Positions 27,986 to 36,466 of a stretch of 64,000 bases of DNA are shown piece by piece; position 1 is the stretch's first letter, and each line of letters starts with the position of its first letter. The stretch is from Verrucomicrobiota bacterium. GTDB taxonomy: Bacteria > Verrucomicrobiota > Verrucomicrobiia > CAIQCK01. The notes under the pieces are model-generated. The model did not search any database. It was given only the letters and a program-made list of their open reading frames with translations, and was not told the origin of the DNA. The DNA is taken from positions 1-64,000 of the forward strand of contig JACRJX010000015.1 of the NCBI GenBank assembly GCA_016235595.1. The letters are read 5' to 3'. A program made the position numbers and the translations under genes.

Positions 27986-29314
27986 TCACGAAGAAGGCAG
28001 ATCGCCTAGCAACTGGTCGAGAACTCGTCGGACTTCTGTGGAATTCAACACCCTGTTTTGGCTGAGTCCCAGCCATTGGATTTGTCGAATGACGGAGTCC
28101 ATCTCAACGTGTTTTTTCTTTACAGCCAGACGCGTCATAACTTGGTTGCAATGTGTCCACGGTTGGACGCGCAGCCGATAATCAGTGTTTTCGTTAATCT
28201 CTTCGACCAACTGCACGATGTAAGCGGGGAGATTGTTGCGATCCCATTCCGGATCCAAACCGATCTGTTGATGAAGATGATCTTCCACGGTGGGGGTTAA
28301 GGTTCCATCCGCTGCCGCGATTCGTTCAATCCACCGAAGCAATTGTCCGGCGGCCCCGGAGAGACCGTATTTTTGTTCCAAGGATGGCGACGTTTCCTTC
28401 GCATGGATCGCTGCCTTGACCTTAGGCCAGTCCGTGCCTTGCTTCGGCCCGATATGGATAGTCCATGGATTGGGGTCCTGGAAGGAATAGCCCAAGGCTA
28501 GACCACACTGAAGTTTGGCTTGGCCGAAGAAATTCCAAAGATCCTTGTCGTGTCCATCCCATTTCGGGAAACAAGTCTTAAGGGTTCTGCGGTCCTGAAT
28601 CCGGAACAAGACCAACCACTCATGGCCGTCTGGGAACGTCGTTTCTTTCACAATCGAATAGACCAGCCGTTCGAACTGCTCCCACTCCCGGTAACTGGGG
28701 TCTTTGAAAGAGAACTCGAGCGACGGGTTTATCGGGCCAACCTCCAGTGGCGAGTTGACGTTTGATTCGAACCAGATTCGGAACTCATCTTGTTTGTTTT
28801 CGTAGCGTATGGTGGCGTCCGTTTTTCGTCGTATCTCATCCAGATGGGTTTTAATCAAATCGCTGGTCCAACTAGTGCCGCGCAGTCCGGCTTGACGACC
28901 CAGCGTGCTTCGAGCCACCCAGTTTTCCGGACGGGATCGCTGCCGAGCCCATCTAAGTAACTGATTCGCGTTATCCGTCAGGTGCGGGGGATTGGCTCGC
29001 GAGAGATGGCTCCAAGCTTCATCGAGGACGTTGCACCATTCGGCATTCTCCTTGAGGCCAATGCAAAGCCGAGCGCGCATAGAATACTTCTCCTCATCAA
29101 ACTTAACCGTAAACGACTTGAATTCTGGGAACGCCAAATGAGACAAAGCGTTCACTAAGGATACGTGTTCAAATTGATCTTTTCGTTCAAATCCCAGAAA
29201 CCGGCCGAGCTGATAATCCGTGAACTCGTGGGTGAAACTCCCCTCATGGAACACGTAAGTGGGGCGTTGACGAATCAAATCCAAAACTCCACTGGAGCAT
29301 TTCTCATGCAGCAT
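27986..29314 (-). CDS. Unrecognised protein with internal duplication, last gene of the McrBC-like operon
   Basis: I do not recognise this 442-aa protein. It has no signal peptide or membrane helix and looks soluble, rich in Trp and charged residues. Two segments appear to be copies of each other: about 118-182 (QLLRWARQRS ... QAGL ... LDEIRRKTDATIRY) and about 324-395 (QLLRWIERIA ... QIGL ... VEEINENTDYRLRV). The ATG at 29314 has no ribosome-binding site. The frame is open for 28 codons upstream after an in-frame stop and contains no ATG, GTG or TTG there. A strong AAAGGAG site (29389-29395) sits five bases before an ATA codon at 29381-29383, a possible non-standard start adding 23 residues. 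Placement after the nuclease gene with a ~200-nt gap suggests a third effector or specificity subunit, by inference only. Confidence 0.6.
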   Translation of the reverse strand: MLHEKCSSGVLDLIRQRPTYVFHEGSFTHEFTDYQLGRFLGFERKDQFEHVSLVNALSHLAFPEFKSFTVKFDEEKYSMRARLCIGLKENAEWCNVLDEAWSHLSRANPPHLTDNANQLLRWARQRSRPENWVARSTLGRQAGLRGTSWTSDLIKTHLDEIRRKTDATIRYENKQDEFRIWFESNVNSPLEVGPINPSLEFSFKDPSYREWEQFERLVYSIVKETTFPDGHEWLVLFRIQDRRTLKTCFPKWDGHDKDLWNFFGQAKLQCGLALGYSFQDPNPWTIHIGPKQGTDWPKVKAAIHAKETSPSLEQKYGLSGAAGQLLRWIERIAAADGTLTPTVEDHLHQQIGLDPEWDRNNLPAYIVQLVEEINENTDYRLRVQPWTHCNQVMTRLAVKKKHVEMDSVIRQIQWLGLSQNRVLNSTEVRRVLDQLLGDLPSS

Positions 29315-29520
29315 GTCTAACGTTGCTTTATTACGGGCGCGGATCTGCTGCGGCTGGACGGCTGGGTTATCGGGGGCAGTTATGAAAGCTCCTTTATTTT
29401 AAGAGGTCAGCGGTGCAAAACACCTGTCCCAAGCTGGAACAAGATGACTCTGTCCAGAATACGTCAATCTCCTGTTGCAGGCAGTGATAAAAGCAGTGGG
29501 TTTGATGAATTCCAAATGTC

Positions 29521-32073
29521 TCAAGCCGTTTTGGTTGGGTTCTGTCCGATGCTCAAGCGCAACCGTCCAAGGCAAGCGGCCGGATCAAACATGAGGTCAT
29601 CAAACCGGAACGATTCCTGCCCCTCGCTGATGAAGGCACTGCGGCGCGAATCGAAGCGAATCCGGATCATCCGCTTCTTCTGACCGTAAATCTCAAAACT
29701 CAAGTTGAGGTCAGCGATGTCGTAGGTCGGCTTACCCGCCCGCACTTCCTTGATCGCGACTTTGTATCCAGCAGCCAGTAGTTCTCTGTAGAGACGCCGT
29801 TCCGGCTCCCGCACCAAACTCAGTTCCTCCATCGTCCGCGCTTCATCTAGCGCGAGGCGGGTTGTGACACGGAAGAACTGCGGATGACCTGATGGATTGG
29901 CCGGAATAGGGCGTTCAAGCGTTTGCGCCTTCCGCAGTTCGAACCATGCGTAGAGGCCTCCGTGTCGGCCTGGCCCTGGCGGGGCAGGTTTGATTTGATT
30001 TCGCATCCCCACCCTGAAGTTCTTCACTGGAGCCCAATAATGGATTCCGGATTCTTTGCCGAAAGCCTTTTTGCTCTGGAAGAATACAATGAAATCCGCC
30101 CTCAAGCGCACGCCTTGCAGTTCGGCGTAGGGCATGTGATAAATCTGATGCTTGAGAATGTAATCCAACTGCTCCTTCGTCGGGACGATGGCTAGCATGC
30201 CATATTGCAGCGAGCGCATGATCTTGCGCCGCTCTTCGACCGAACGCAGTTGCACCGCAATATCCTCTTCAGTCTCATCCGTCCGGTCGAGAATTTGCTT
30301 TAAGAGGTTATTCACCAAATCGGTGTTCCCGGGCAGGAACGGAAGGCCTCCAATGCCCACCTTGTTGATGGAACCGTAGAACTGGTTTTTCTCAGCATCC
30401 GCCCCCGAATAGGGATACAAGACAAAGGCGGAAACGGTTTTTTGGGCGTAGAGTCGCTGGCCGACATCCCAGACTGTCCGCTCCTCGCCGGCATCATGAT
30501 CCGCGTTCATGATGTCGTAAACAATCTGATCACGGTAGGCGTGCATGCGGTTGATTGTGTCCTCGGGTGGACCAGGGGCCTTGTGAACTGCCACGTAATC
30601 TGCGTCATCCGCCAGCCGATACTTCGCATCGAACACGTAGTGAAATCCGCGTTTGTTGCCGCCCTTGCGGATTTCCAGCATGTTGTCGGGTCTCCAATTA
30701 CCTGTGGGCGATGATTCACTGGGATTGTAAGACAGCCGTATCTTCTCCCCCTGCTTCGACTGCAGCGACAACTTGGAAGTGACGCCTTTCTTGAGTTTCA
30801 CCGTGATTCCCGAGCGATCCACCTTCAGCCAATTCGGAGTCGAAGCCATCCTGCAATCCCTCCGCAGGAGACTGCCGAGCTTGATGAAACACCACATCTC
30901 ATACAGCGTGGACAGCTCCTTTTCCGAGAGATCGAAGGGGCCACCATGAATTTCCAGACCGGAGAGGATATCCAAGAACGTCGTGAAAAACTCCCGGTAA
31001 CCCGGCGCCATGTGAAGCGCCAACGACTGGACCGGTGCGCTCATAGAACCGTTGACCTCCTGCAAAAATCCCGCATCGAGATCACGGCGCAATTCCCGGT
31101 CAGCTCGTTGCAACCGGCTGACCCACGGATCTGACGTGGTCCCTTCGGGTTTGGACAATCTCTTGCAACTGAGCCGAACCCGACGCAGCAGCAATGCCAC
31201 CGCCCACTTCACAAATCGATTCTCGACCGTATCGTAGGAAAGAATCTTCCTTTCCACGGGAAGCACCCGGGCACGATAAGTTTTCTCGTTCACTTGGAAG
31301 TGGCCGACGGCCGATTCCACACATTGACCGGCATGTGATCGGACGAACCGAAGGACCGAAGCGCCATGACGGGTGGGCCGGTCGGCGCGTCGAATCTGTT
31401 CATCCACATCAATCTTCGTGCGAGGCGCCTGCCGGATGCGATTGAAGGCCTTTTGCAGGTCGTCAAACAGGCTGCGGATGTTCTCGAGCCACTCCACCTC
31501 ACCGGGCTGGACGCCCCGTCGACGACTGGCCTTGTGATAAGTGAGCCGGCCGATGTCGTGAGCGAGTTCCCTCACCTCTCGCTCGAGATCCACGCGAATG
31601 TCGACGAGGTCCTTCCGGTAATCGATCTTGCTGGGGAACACCTCCAGCCCGAGCTTCAGCAAAAACTGCCCATCATGGGCCAGATCGAGATCCAGATAAC
31701 CGGCCTGCGATCCCACGTTCAGCACACAGGTCAGAACATTGCTGTTGGCCACCTGCCGTAGTTCGTCCGGCAACCGTCTACCCGGAGCAGAGAGCTTGAT
31801 ATTGGCCGGGGTCAGCTCCTTGTCATCGAGCGTGACGATGAACTCATAGTCGGTTTCTTCGAACAGGAACACCGGGCACTTCATCTCCGGTCCCGGCTTG
31901 TATTCGAGGGCGCCTTCGAAAGTCTGAAGTTTGATCTGCTCCAGCGGATAGCCGGCAAGGAACAGGCGGGAACCTGTTGGTAGGGCAAACCGTTGCGTCC
32001 GCTGCGGTCCGACGATCTCCACCGTCAGCCGACCGGGGCATTCGACTCTCAGTAGTCTGACTCGTGCGGCCAT
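29521..32073 (-). CDS. McrC-like DUF2357 protein with PD-(D/E)XK nuclease domain
   Basis: The 850-aa product pairs with the AAA+ gene just upstream (14-nt gap, AGGAGAAGG ribosome-binding site). The N-terminal ~300 residues are of the DUF2357 kind, with a beta-rich start and a coiled helical region. The nuclease centre is recognisable as RPD at about 461-463, then FDAKYR with Asp482 and Lys484, the PD-(D/E)XK arrangement of the DUF524/PDDEXK_7 family. The C-terminal ~350 residues are probably for DNA or partner contact (including HYWAPVKNFRVGMRNQI). In McrBC-type IV restriction the AAA+ GTPase translocates modified DNA and the McrC-like partner cuts it. The gene looks intact. Confidence 0.75.
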   Translation of the reverse strand: MAARVRLLRVECPGRLTVEIVGPQRTQRFALPTGSRLFLAGYPLEQIKLQTFEGALEYKPGPEMKCPVFLFEETDYEFIVTLDDKELTPANIKLSAPGRRLPDELRQVANSNVLTCVLNVGSQAGYLDLDLAHDGQFLLKLGLEVFPSKIDYRKDLVDIRVDLEREVRELAHDIGRLTYHKASRRRGVQPGEVEWLENIRSLFDDLQKAFNRIRQAPRTKIDVDEQIRRADRPTRHGASVLRFVRSHAGQCVESAVGHFQVNEKTYRARVLPVERKILSYDTVENRFVKWAVALLLRRVRLSCKRLSKPEGTTSDPWVSRLQRADRELRRDLDAGFLQEVNGSMSAPVQSLALHMAPGYREFFTTFLDILSGLEIHGGPFDLSEKELSTLYEMWCFIKLGSLLRRDCRMASTPNWLKVDRSGITVKLKKGVTSKLSLQSKQGEKIRLSYNPSESSPTGNWRPDNMLEIRKGGNKRGFHYVFDAKYRLADDADYVAVHKAPGPPEDTINRMHAYRDQIVYDIMNADHDAGEERTVWDVGQRLYAQKTVSAFVLYPYSGADAEKNQFYGSINKVGIGGLPFLPGNTDLVNNLLKQILDRTDETEEDIAVQLRSVEERRKIMRSLQYGMLAIVPTKEQLDYILKHQIYHMPYAELQGVRLRADFIVFFQSKKAFGKESGIHYWAPVKNFRVGMRNQIKPAPPGPGRHGGLYAWFELRKAQTLERPIPANPSGHPQFFRVTTRLALDEARTMEELSLVREPERRLYRELLAAGYKVAIKEVRAGKPTYDIADLNLSFEIYGQKKRMIRIRFDSRRSAFISEGQESFRFDDLMFDPAACLGRLRLSIGQNPTKTA

Positions 32074-32087
32074 CGAAAGGCCTTCTC

Positions 32088-35087
32088 CTAGCTTGCCCAG
32101 TAAGACGTGAATCCGTCCTGTTCGTATCGGATCAGCATATGGCTGATCTTGCGCTGAATGGCTGACCCTGACGCGGCGAGGGTCATGAGTTTGTCGAGGA
32201 AGCCATCCTTTTCGGTGGGGTCCACCTTCGACCCACCGGCCATGAACTGATTCAGAAGATTGGCCAAGACATCCCTGACCAGATTGGAACTGCCCTGAAT
32301 CCGGGGGAGGATCTTCTGCAGGATGACCCGCTGAAAGGCCTTCTCTTTGTCGAGCCCGGCCTCGTTCGCGTAATAAAGGTAGAAAGCGGCCTCGTCCCGG
32401 ATCCGGTAGCCGATCTCGAAGCCGGCCCTCTTCAGGATATTGTTGAGTTCCGTCATTCGCTTGGCGGTGTATTGGGCCAGCGTCGGGTCCACCGGCGCAA
32501 AATCCGTCATCGAGATGAACCGGGCCTTCAATTCGACATTGGCCAGCGCCACCGGCGGCAACGAGGCGGCGGCACCCACGGCCGTCAAACCTTCCTGCAG
32601 CCGGATATCGGAGAACTCGATGGCATTGGCACGATCGAGGACCTTGCGGCTGAAGGGGTGGGTGGTTTCATCCATGTTCACCGTGCCGATGACGAAGAGA
32701 TTATCGGGGAAGGGCAGACCACCCGGATAAGAAGTTGCCAACGGCAGAAGAGCCGCTTTCACATCCTCATCGAGCTGGGTTGAATTCGTAAGGCTGGCGA
32801 CCTGCTTGGTGGTGAGGATCGGGTCCGTCAGAATCCGGTCTGCAGCGGCGTTGGCCGGCCATCGTCTGGATTCGATGACACTGAGGAAATCGGAAAAGTA
32901 ATGTTCCACGCGCGCAAGATTCATCTCGTCAAGGCACAGGAAGAACGGCTCCTGTGGGCTGGCCAGAGCACGGATGAGCGTCGGCACCAGAGCGCCGGGC
33001 TGGAACTGCCCTTGGAGGTCGAAATACCCAATGAGATCGCTGTTATCATTCCAGTCGGGCCTGACGGGAATGAGGGTGAAACGGTGGTTACCGGTGGTGG
33101 CGCCGACCGCCTCAGCGAAATACCTCGCCAGCTTGGATTTGCCCGTGCCGGAGATGCCGGCCAGGATGACGAAAGGTTTGGTGCGCAGGCAGCAGTAGAA
33201 GTTGGCGATGTCCTCTTTCGAGAACACCATGCCCTTGCCGGCCACGCGGTCGAATATCTGGGATAGGATGGGTTGGGTTGTTGTCACGGTTTCTCCTGTC
33301 GCATTGCCTAAAAGACTCTTGATTGCCTTTTGAACCGGTTCGGGAAGATCATCGAGATTGAAAAGTTTGAGCAGGATGCGCAGAGCTTCTGGCTGCACCT
33401 GAAAGAGGTAGCCTTGATTGACTCCACCATTGACGTTGAAGGGGCTTTGGTCGTGGTCTAGCTTGGCGATCTCGGCGCCCACTGAGCCGAGGGGGATGGG
33501 TTGTTCGAATGAGGAATACTTCAGTCGGGCGAGCCAGCCTTCCTTGGTCCAACTGTTCCCTTCCAACTCAGCGGGTTTCTGAGAGGATTGGCCGTCTTCT
33601 GTGGCCAGAGAGATGGCCCGAATGCCCTGGGCATAATTAATGACGATATCGCCCTTCTTCACGTTCGAGACGTTTGTCCAGTAGAACAACTGCTGGCCAT
33701 TCTTGCCTCGTTGGGGTGCCCAGATGTAGCCACCCTTGCTCTCGTGCTCGTAGGTTGAACCCTGACAAACCCACCAGCATTGCGGTTTGTCAGTTGAAGG
33801 CCACCAGGTTTTTGCCAAAGCGTCAAGGACTTGGGCCTGGTTCTCAGGCGATTGCAGGAGTGACCAGAAGGTGTCTTTGATCGTGACGTGAGAAATCTTC
33901 TCGCGAACTGCGCCAGACCCTTCCCTTCCATCGATGTCGAATGTGGCGAGGTTCTTGTGACAAAGCATCCAGAAGAGGTCGCCGTTGAGGTGAACGAAGG
34001 GCATGGCAGCCTCGCTATCCGTGACTTGCTCGCCCAGTGAAGCCATCTTCGAAATGAACTTGGGGGCAATCCAATCGAAGGTGATCTTGTTCTCCGTCAA
34101 CTCGCCACTGGCAATCCCATCGACCACGCAGGCAATCATGGCGGGCTTGTAAAGTTTGGGTTTCCCCGAACTCCGGTCGACGTTGAGTTTCTTCAATGTC
34201 TCGCAGAACACGTCCAGTGCCTTACGCTCATTGCTCACGTCGAGGATGTTCTCCCGATTGGCGCTGAGAGCGAAAAAGCGGGCTTGGAGAAAGCCGGTTC
34301 TGATGGCGACTGTGCCATTGAAGTCTTCGTTGAAGGGACAACTCCCGCCGCCGGATCGAACCATTTCGATCTTCTTTTCCAATTGCGTGATGGTGCAGCG
34401 CTCGTTCTCGCTGGCGTCAAGTCGCTGAATATCGCAGCCGTTGGCATCGACGGATGCTACGCAATAGCGTGCGCCTTGATGGGCGCTTCGGAAAACAGTG
34501 TTCTCCTGCTGGTAGCGCCTCATGATCCCAAGAAAATCCCTCTCCGCATCCAGTTCGAAGGGAATGGTTGAGAGGAACTTCTGCTCGATGAAGGCCTCGA
34601 TACTGCCAAACTTGCCGATGATCTTCTCCAGCTTCTCGTCGGAGATTCGCGCAAATCCCATATATCGGGAGTTCAGATAAGTGGCTACAGCGTCCAGCGG
34701 CACTTCCACCGCCTTGGGCTTCGTCAGGAAATACATGTATTGCCACGTCTCCCCGTTATCAGCCCGCGTTCCCCAGATGGCCCGCGCAAGGTCTTTGCTG
34801 TTGGTCTTGTCCACGCATTCCGCGACGAAGTGATAGGCGGCACCGTAAACACAGAGCACGACGTCGCCGGGCTCCATGAGTTCCCAGTTCCGTTGATTGA
34901 AGGGGCCAGGCGTTGCGCCCCACGCGTAAACTCCGCCCCCCTTGGTCTTGATGTCAGCGATCTTGTGTTCCAGATCTTTGGGGGCGTGTTTCGCCACCAG
35001 TTCGTCTGAGATTGGATTGATGATCGAATCGTCCAGGTGGCTCCTGGCATCCGCGTCGCCTGCGGTGAATACGAAAATTTGTTTCAT
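32088..35087 (-). CDS. mcrB: McrB-like AAA+ protein with EVE/PUA-type domains
   Basis: A 999-aa multi-domain protein. Residues about 45-135 (GVYAWGATP, ELMEPGDVVLCVY) look like an EVE/ASCH-type PUA fold. Residues 200-385 (KLYKPAMIACVVDGIASGEL ... MPFVHLNGDLFWML) resemble the N-terminal region of ScoMcrA-like HNH proteins. Residues 437-530 (WWVCQGSTYEHESKGGYIWAP, VKKGDIVINYAQGIRAISLA) are a clear EVE domain, a reader of modified bases. The AAA+ module follows: Walker A GISGTGKS at 644-651, Walker B and McrB signature CLDEMNLARVEHYFSDFL at 718-735, and TVNMDE at 802-807. McrB hexamers hydrolyse GTP to drive the McrC nuclease. Its start overlaps the MazG-like gene by 4 nt, so the genes are translationally coupled. 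Confidence 0.85.
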   Translation of the reverse strand: MKQIFVFTAGDADARSHLDDSIINPISDELVAKHAPKDLEHKIADIKTKGGGVYAWGATPGPFNQRNWELMEPGDVVLCVYGAAYHFVAECVDKTNSKDLARAIWGTRADNGETWQYMYFLTKPKAVEVPLDAVATYLNSRYMGFARISDEKLEKIIGKFGSIEAFIEQKFLSTIPFELDAERDFLGIMRRYQQENTVFRSAHQGARYCVASVDANGCDIQRLDASENERCTITQLEKKIEMVRSGGGSCPFNEDFNGTVAIRTGFLQARFFALSANRENILDVSNERKALDVFCETLKKLNVDRSSGKPKLYKPAMIACVVDGIASGELTENKITFDWIAPKFISKMASLGEQVTDSEAAMPFVHLNGDLFWMLCHKNLATFDIDGREGSGAVREKISHVTIKDTFWSLLQSPENQAQVLDALAKTWWPSTDKPQCWWVCQGSTYEHESKGGYIWAPQRGKNGQQLFYWTNVSNVKKGDIVINYAQGIRAISLATEDGQSSQKPAELEGNSWTKEGWLARLKYSSFEQPIPLGSVGAEIAKLDHDQSPFNVNGGVNQGYLFQVQPEALRILLKLFNLDDLPEPVQKAIKSLLGNATGETVTTTQPILSQIFDRVAGKGMVFSKEDIANFYCCLRTKPFVILAGISGTGKSKLARYFAEAVGATTGNHRFTLIPVRPDWNDNSDLIGYFDLQGQFQPGALVPTLIRALASPQEPFFLCLDEMNLARVEHYFSDFLSVIESRRWPANAAADRILTDPILTTKQVASLTNSTQLDEDVKAALLPLATSYPGGLPFPDNLFVIGTVNMDETTHPFSRKVLDRANAIEFSDIRLQEGLTAVGAAASLPPVALANVELKARFISMTDFAPVDPTLAQYTAKRMTELNNILKRAGFEIGYRIRDEAAFYLYYANEAGLDKEKAFQRVILQKILPRIQGSSNLVRDVLANLLNQFMAGGSKVDPTEKDGFLDKLMTLAASGSAIQRKISHMLIRYEQDGFTSYWAS

Positions 35088-35449
35088 TTCTGGTAGTGGG
35101 TGTATTTGTGAGCTTTGCCCCGAACGAGAGCGGCGGGGTATTTCTTGCGGTTCTTCTCAAGTTTGCTGAAGGCGGCCTCGATGAGGTCAATGTCGAGTTT
35201 GTCGGCCAGACGCACGAGATAAATCAACGTGTCGCCCAGTTCCTCTTCCACCTCAGCTTTTTTGGCGGCGGGGAGGGTTTTGCTCTCCGCTTCACTCAGC
35301 CACTGGAAATGCTCCAAAATCTCGGCGGTCTCGCCAATGAGTGCCATTGATAGATTCTTTGGCGAATGGAACTTTTCCCAGTCGCGTTCGCTGGCGAATC
35401 GTCGCAGGGCGATGGCGAGTTGTTGCAGGTCTCGTTTCCTCGATGGCAT
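35084..35449 (-). CDS. MazG-like nucleotide pyrophosphohydrolase, first gene of the McrBC-like operon
   Basis: The 121-aa all-alpha protein has the MazG/dCTPase signature: NLSMALIGETAEILEHFQW, then EVEEELGDTLIYLVRLADKL, giving the ExxE and ExxD metal-binding motifs. The short form resembles the RS21-C6/dCTP pyrophosphatase group, which hydrolyses (often modified or excess) dNTPs to monophosphates. Encoded directly before and overlapping mcrB by 4 nt, it may deplete or sanitise nucleotides during phage infection; that is inference. The start codon lies at the very edge of a family B repeat, which supplies the AAGGAAGAG ribosome-binding site. Confidence 0.82.
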   Translation of the reverse strand: MPSRKRDLQQLAIALRRFASERDWEKFHSPKNLSMALIGETAEILEHFQWLSEAESKTLPAAKKAEVEEELGDTLIYLVRLADKLDIDLIEAAFSKLEKNRKKYPAALVRGKAHKYTHYQK

Positions 35450-35549
35450 ATCGCAATGCTCTTCCTTGAAAATTTCCCACGTTCGTAAAGCCGCGGCAGT
35501 TTGTCACAACGCGTCCACCAAAACAATCCCGCGTTTGCCAGCGTTCAGA
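35448..35549. repeat. Family B 102-nt repeat, copy 1
   Basis: This matches 40025-40126 in the same orientation at about 88 of 102 positions with no gaps. Conserved words include AATGCTCTTC, TTCGTAAAGCC, ACGCGTCC and CAATCCCGCGTTTG. It overlaps the first codon and 5' leader of the MazG-like gene on the minus strand. Together the two copies bracket the HigBA and LamG block. Confidence 0.9.
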
Positions 35550-35617
35550 TTGAAGCGTCAGGTGAAGTCACGCGCAGTTCCTTTTTGACGGGGGTTGAGG
35601 TGCGCGACATCAACAAG

Positions 35618-35645
35618 TTGACAAATGTATCATTTTTGATACATT
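35618..35645 (+). promoter_or_regulatory. Promoter with palindromic operator for higBA
   Basis: A -35 box TTGACA (35618-35623) and a -10-like TACATT (35640-35645) are 16 nt apart. Between and over them lies a perfect inverted repeat, AATGTATCA-TTTT-TGATACATT (35624-35645). The ATG of higB follows at 35655, so the leader is very short. HigA-type antitoxins bind such palindromes to repress their own operon, so this is the likely operator. Confidence 0.65.
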
Positions 35646-35654
35646 CATTTGTGA

Positions 35655-36029
35655 ATGAAAACAGAACGCCCGCTCCGCGTCGTGTTCTTCAAGACCGAGG
35701 CGGACAACGAGCCGGTGCGTGAGTGGCTCAAAACTTTGCCGAAAGAAGATTGCAAGACCATCGGCGCAGATATTTTGACAGTGCAGTTTGCGTGGCCAGT
35801 CGGGAAGCCGCTGGTTGACAATTTGGGTGACGGTATTTGGGAAGTCCGTTCGAGATTAAATAACCGCATCGCGCGAACATTGTTCGCGGTGGTGGATGAA
35901 GAAATTGTCCTGTTTCACGGTTTTATCAAGAAGCAGCAAAAAACACCTCCGGACGAACTCGATCTGGCGAAGAAACGAAAAAGACAATATTTGGAAACCT
36001 ATGAACAAAAGAACCCATCGCGGAAGTGA
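35655..36029 (+). CDS. higB: HigB-type toxin (Gp49-like, RelE superfamily)
   Basis: The 124-aa product matches the phage-derived Gp49-like HigB family: VVFFKTEADNEPVREWLKTLP at the start, then WEVRSRLNNRIARTLFAVVDEEIVLFHGFIKKQQKTP. The last segment carries the basic and aromatic residues that position mRNA in ribosome-dependent RNases of this fold. HigB toxins cleave mRNA on translating ribosomes and are neutralised by HigA. The toxin precedes the antitoxin, the usual higBA order, and overlaps it by 29 nt. Complete and probably functional. Confidence 0.85.
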   Translation: MKTERPLRVVFFKTEADNEPVREWLKTLPKEDCKTIGADILTVQFAWPVGKPLVDNLGDGIWEVRSRLNNRIARTLFAVVDEEIVLFHGFIKKQQKTPPDELDLAKKRKRQYLETYEQKNPSRK

Positions 36030-36291
36030 CTTCCGAGATTTCCTGAATGAGCAGGGAATCCTGGGAGAAGTCGAAGCTCGTGCGCTGAAGCAGGCGGTGA
36101 GCCTGCAATTGGAACGCTTGTTGAAAGAGAGTGAACTCACCAAGGGGCAAATGGCAGCACGCATGAAGACGAGCCGGGCGGCAGTGGATCGGTTATTGGA
36201 TGCGTCCAACCCCTCGGTCACCTTGAACACGCTCGGCAAGGCCGCGCGCGCATTGGGACGCAAGATCAAGATTGAATTGGTGCCAGCATAA
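36001..36291 (+). CDS. higA: HigA-type antitoxin, helix-turn-helix protein
   Basis: The 96-aa product begins at the ATG at 36001, inside the end of higB; the frame is open further upstream but that part lies within higB. LTKGQMAARMKTSRAAVDRLLDASNPSVTLNTLGKAARALGR (about 42-83) is an XRE-type helix-turn-helix, found late in the protein after a helical N-terminus. HigA binds and silences HigB and represses the shared promoter. The palindrome at 35624-35645 is its likely target. Confidence 0.85.
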   Translation: MNKRTHRGSDFRDFLNEQGILGEVEARALKQAVSLQLERLLKESELTKGQMAARMKTSRAAVDRLLDASNPSVTLNTLGKAARALGRKIKIELVPA

Positions 36292-36466
36292 ACTCCGCGC
36301 GCCTGCCGACATGACGCGATGGAAGCCTTGGCAACGCAAGTGTAGCTATGTTTTGGGGAAATGATATGTCGACTCGACGACAACACGGCAGCTTCTCTTC
36401 AAGTGCAAGCACGACAGCGATCGCGCTGGTGAACCCAGATGACAATCCCCTTGAAATGGCCATCCG

